Below are positions 61,917 to 64,000 of a stretch of DNA of 64,000 nucleotides, piece by piece; position 1 is the stretch's first letter; each line of letters opens with the position of its first letter. A model generated the notes under the pieces. It had not been told where the DNA came from. It did no database searches and saw nothing but the letters and a program-made list of their open reading frames with translations. This stretch comes from Piper betle. Taxonomy: Eukaryota > Streptophyta > Magnoliopsida > Piperales > Piperaceae. The DNA is taken from positions 18,036 through 82,035 of the forward strand of contig JAURVB010001764.1 of the NCBI GenBank assembly GCA_033002965.1. Direction: 5' to 3'. Both the position numbers and the translations under genes were made by a program.

Positions 61917-63008
61917 GTAAAACACAAATATATTTTGGATGTACCTCTCAAATCCCTCATTATTCATTTAACTGCTTGTCAATGCTCTTTGATCGGATTT
62001 GCTAAATGTTTGCTAATCATTCTAACTGCATATGCTATGTCCAGCCTTGTACAAACCATAGCACACACCAAACTACCAACCGCAGAAGCATAAGGAACTT
62101 GTCATTTCCTTCATCTCTGTTTCACTTAAGCCACTTTTCTTCAACTTGAAGTGACCGCTAAGTGGAACTCCAACCGGCTTTGCATCTTTCATATTGAATT
62201 TTTCAAGTACCTTTTCTATGTACTTTTCCTGTGACATCCAAAGCTTTCTAGCTCCCATGTCACGCCGAATGAACATCCCCAAGATTTGCTTTGCCGATCC
62301 CAAATCTTTCATTGCAAAGGATTTATTCAAGTTCTTCTTTAAACTTGTAATCTTGGCTCCATCGTGTCCTACAATCAACATATCATTTACATAAAGCAAC
62401 AAAATAATAAAGTCACCATCATCAAACCTCTTGATAAACACACAGTGATCAGAAACAAACTTCTTGTACCTATTATTTTCCATAAAAAAATCAAACTTTT
62501 TGTATCACTATCTAGGAGCTTGCTTTAAACCATTTAAACTCTTTTTCAGTCTACACACCATCTGTTCCTTTCCTCTGACTTTAAAACCCTCTGGTTGCTC
62601 TATGTATATGGTCTCCTCAAGATCACCATGAAGAAAGGCCTTCTTCATATCTAGCTGTTCAACTCCCAAATCCAAACTTGTAGCCACAGCCAAAACAATT
62701 CCAATAGAAGACATTTTAACAACAGGAGAAAAAATTTCATTAAAATCAATACCTTTCTTCTATCTGAAGCCCTTCACCACCAACCTTGCCTTGTACCTTA
62801 GTTGTGTATTGTTTGCTTCATGTTTGATCCTGTAGACCCATTTGTTCTTTAATACTCTCTTCCCCTTAGGAAGATCCACCAACTCATAGGTGTGATTATC
62901 ATATAAGGATTTCATCTTATTTTGCATTGCCTTCAACCACTTCTCCTTTTCTACATGAGCTTTAACCTCACTGAAATTTTCTGGTTCTCCACATTCAGTG
63001 ATTGTCAC
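61917..63008 (-). pseudogene. Copia reverse transcriptase, broken
   Basis: Segments: 63008-62760 (KNKWVYRIKHEANNTQLRYK, RLVVKG), 62714-62508 (DVKTAF-like motif read as LDMKKAFLHGDLEETIYIEQ, then LNGLKQAPR), 62483-62073 (the active-site YVDD box is YVND in LLLYVNDMLIVG). After 62110 the frame continues with VPYASAVGSLVCAMVCTRLD before in-frame stops. Frame changes and stops between segments show it is dead; the Asp-to-Asn change in the catalytic box is a further lesion. Confidence 0.85.
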
Positions 63009-63095
63009 ATATTGTGATGATGGATATCTTGTTGATAGAACTCATTCACGAGCTGATCTCTTCACATTAGTTGGCTACCCTTGATTAGAATCTAC

Positions 63096-63959
63096 CTATT
63101 CCTGTCCAATATCATTAACAAACTCATTAGAAATATCATCAGACACCTCACCTTCACCTTCATCATCACTAGGTGGGGGAATAATTGTGTTATCTTGAGC
63201 CGCCTCTTTACTTCTAGTTGAGGTTGAAGGTTCTTTTATCTTTTCTAAGCTTTCCTGATACTTTGTTTGAGGAACTTCTTCCTTGCCAAAGTCCTCAACT
63301 GTTTGATCTTCTCTGAAAACTAAATCTCTACTTTGAATCAGTTTTCTATTCTTAGGATATAAAAGTTTGTATCCCAGAAAAATACATTCCGTGGCTCTAA
63401 AGTCAAGCTTAGCCCTTTGCTCCTTGGGTTCACGTGCAAAAGCTTTACAACCAAAGATTCTTAAATGAGAATAATTGACCTTTTTGTCACTCCAAATCCT
63501 ATCTGGTATGTCAATGTCCAGGGCATATGTGGGAAATCTGTTAATCAAATAACAACCTGTGCTCATAGCCTCACCCCAGAAACTTTTAGGCAACTTAGCT
63601 GAAGATGACATAGTTTTAATCCTCTTAGAGATAGTCATGTTCATTTTTTCAGCTACTCCGTTATGTTGAGGAGTATAAGAAACCGTCTTCTCATGCCTAA
63701 TCCCATATTTGCTACAATATTCATCAAACTGAACAAAATAATATTCAGCATTATTATCACTTTTAAGGCATTTCAAAGGCTTACCTATTTCTCTTTCAAT
63801 TAATACATAAAACTTCTTAAACATGCGAAAAATATTACTTTTATTTTTTATGCAATAAGCCCATACCTTCGTAGAAGTATCATAAATAAAAATAACAAAA
63901 TAAATAGAACCGTTAATAGATTTTACCTCTATAGGCCCACACATATCAGAGTGTACCAA
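63096..63959 (-). pseudogene. Copia integrase, catalytic core and C-terminal part
   Basis: An open 287-codon stretch beginning HSDMCGPIEVKSINGSIYFV, with LKSDNNAEY (core Asp; the usual DNGGEY is altered), YTPQHNGVAEKMNMT (core QHNGVAE with Glu), and SHLRIFGCKAFA and LGYKLLYPKNRKL downstream. It ends in an acidic spacer (PPPSDDEGEGEVSDD). In the intact element this would be part of one gag-pol reading frame; upstream sequence lies past the window edge. Confidence 0.88.
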
Positions 63960-64000
63960 CTCAAAAATGTCCTTATACTTGTGCTTGCAAAGGATGTCAT

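Larger units (their letters stand above)
60057..64000 (-). mobile_element. Ty1/copia retrotransposon, degenerate, runs off the right edge
   Basis: Minus-strand element. Read in its own direction: integrase (63959-63096), reverse transcriptase pieces (63008-62073), RNase H (62110-61917 continued at 61121-60773), polypurine tract (60602-60589), 3' LTR (60588-60057). The frame is broken between RT segments and there are stops in the RNase H lead-in, so it cannot make an intact polyprotein. Its 5' part (LTR, gag, protease) lies beyond the window. Confidence 0.9.

Overview
This is nuclear DNA from a flowering plant. Genes are split by short GT-AG introns, intergenic DNA is very AT-rich with long (TA)n runs, and much of the space is occupied by decayed transposable elements. 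The GC-rich single-exon CHLM gene, next to AT-rich surroundings, hints at a monocot, possibly a non-grass. That is an inference from composition, not a demonstrated placement.

Genes found, with intron-exon structures read by hand: a BRANCHLESS TRICHOME-like gene (0.6-1.5 kb, minus, frameshifted); an intron-containing TRAPPC4/TRS23 pseudogene (8.8-9.6 kb, minus); a GH9 endoglucanase with 8 exons (11.5-13.8 kb, minus); CHLM, Mg-protoporphyrin IX methyltransferase (18.9-19.8 kb, minus); a BODYGUARD-type alpha/beta hydrolase with 4 exons (25.6-28.1 kb, minus); a GRF-interacting factor (GIF/AN3, SSXT) with 5 exons (30.1-34.6 kb, minus); a trichome-birefringence-like O-acetyltransferase with 4 exons (47.4-50.2 kb, plus, one-base frameshift); and the 9-1-1 checkpoint clamp subunit RAD1 with 7 exons (51.1-52.8 kb, minus, one-base frameshift near its end). 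These are unrelated housekeeping, development and cell-wall genes. They do not form a cluster or pathway. TBL, endoglucanase, BODYGUARD and BLT all touch the cell wall, cuticle or epidermis, but nothing in the sequence shows co-regulation.

Transposable-element layout: two inverted copies of an ACTCGA-rich hAT-like element (3.6-4.3 and 15.3-15.9 kb); a degraded LTR element (7.5-8.3 kb); Helitron-like ends (5.4, 17.9 and 54.2 kb); a 3.6-kb fold-back element with arms of about 1.2 kb (20.1-23.7 kb); a mosaic of copia and gypsy fragments (35.5-37.6 kb); a complete solo LTR of about 2.9 kb with its target duplication (41.5-44.4 kb); a hAT-like element with a second element nested in a (TA)n tract (55.1-56.4 kb); a second copy of the long LTR followed by part of a primer-binding site (about 56.8-59.4 kb); and a Ty1/copia element running off the right edge (60.1-64 kb, minus). 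The copia RNase H region is split by a hAT-like element that carries a piece of the long LTR.

The most unusual structure is the 20.1-23.7 kb fold-back. Its arms are built from roughly 75-bp repeats with an ACTTGACTCG core, and related motifs recur inside the long LTR and inside the hAT-like insertion. I found no rRNA gene, intact tRNA gene, CRISPR array or bacterial-type operon.
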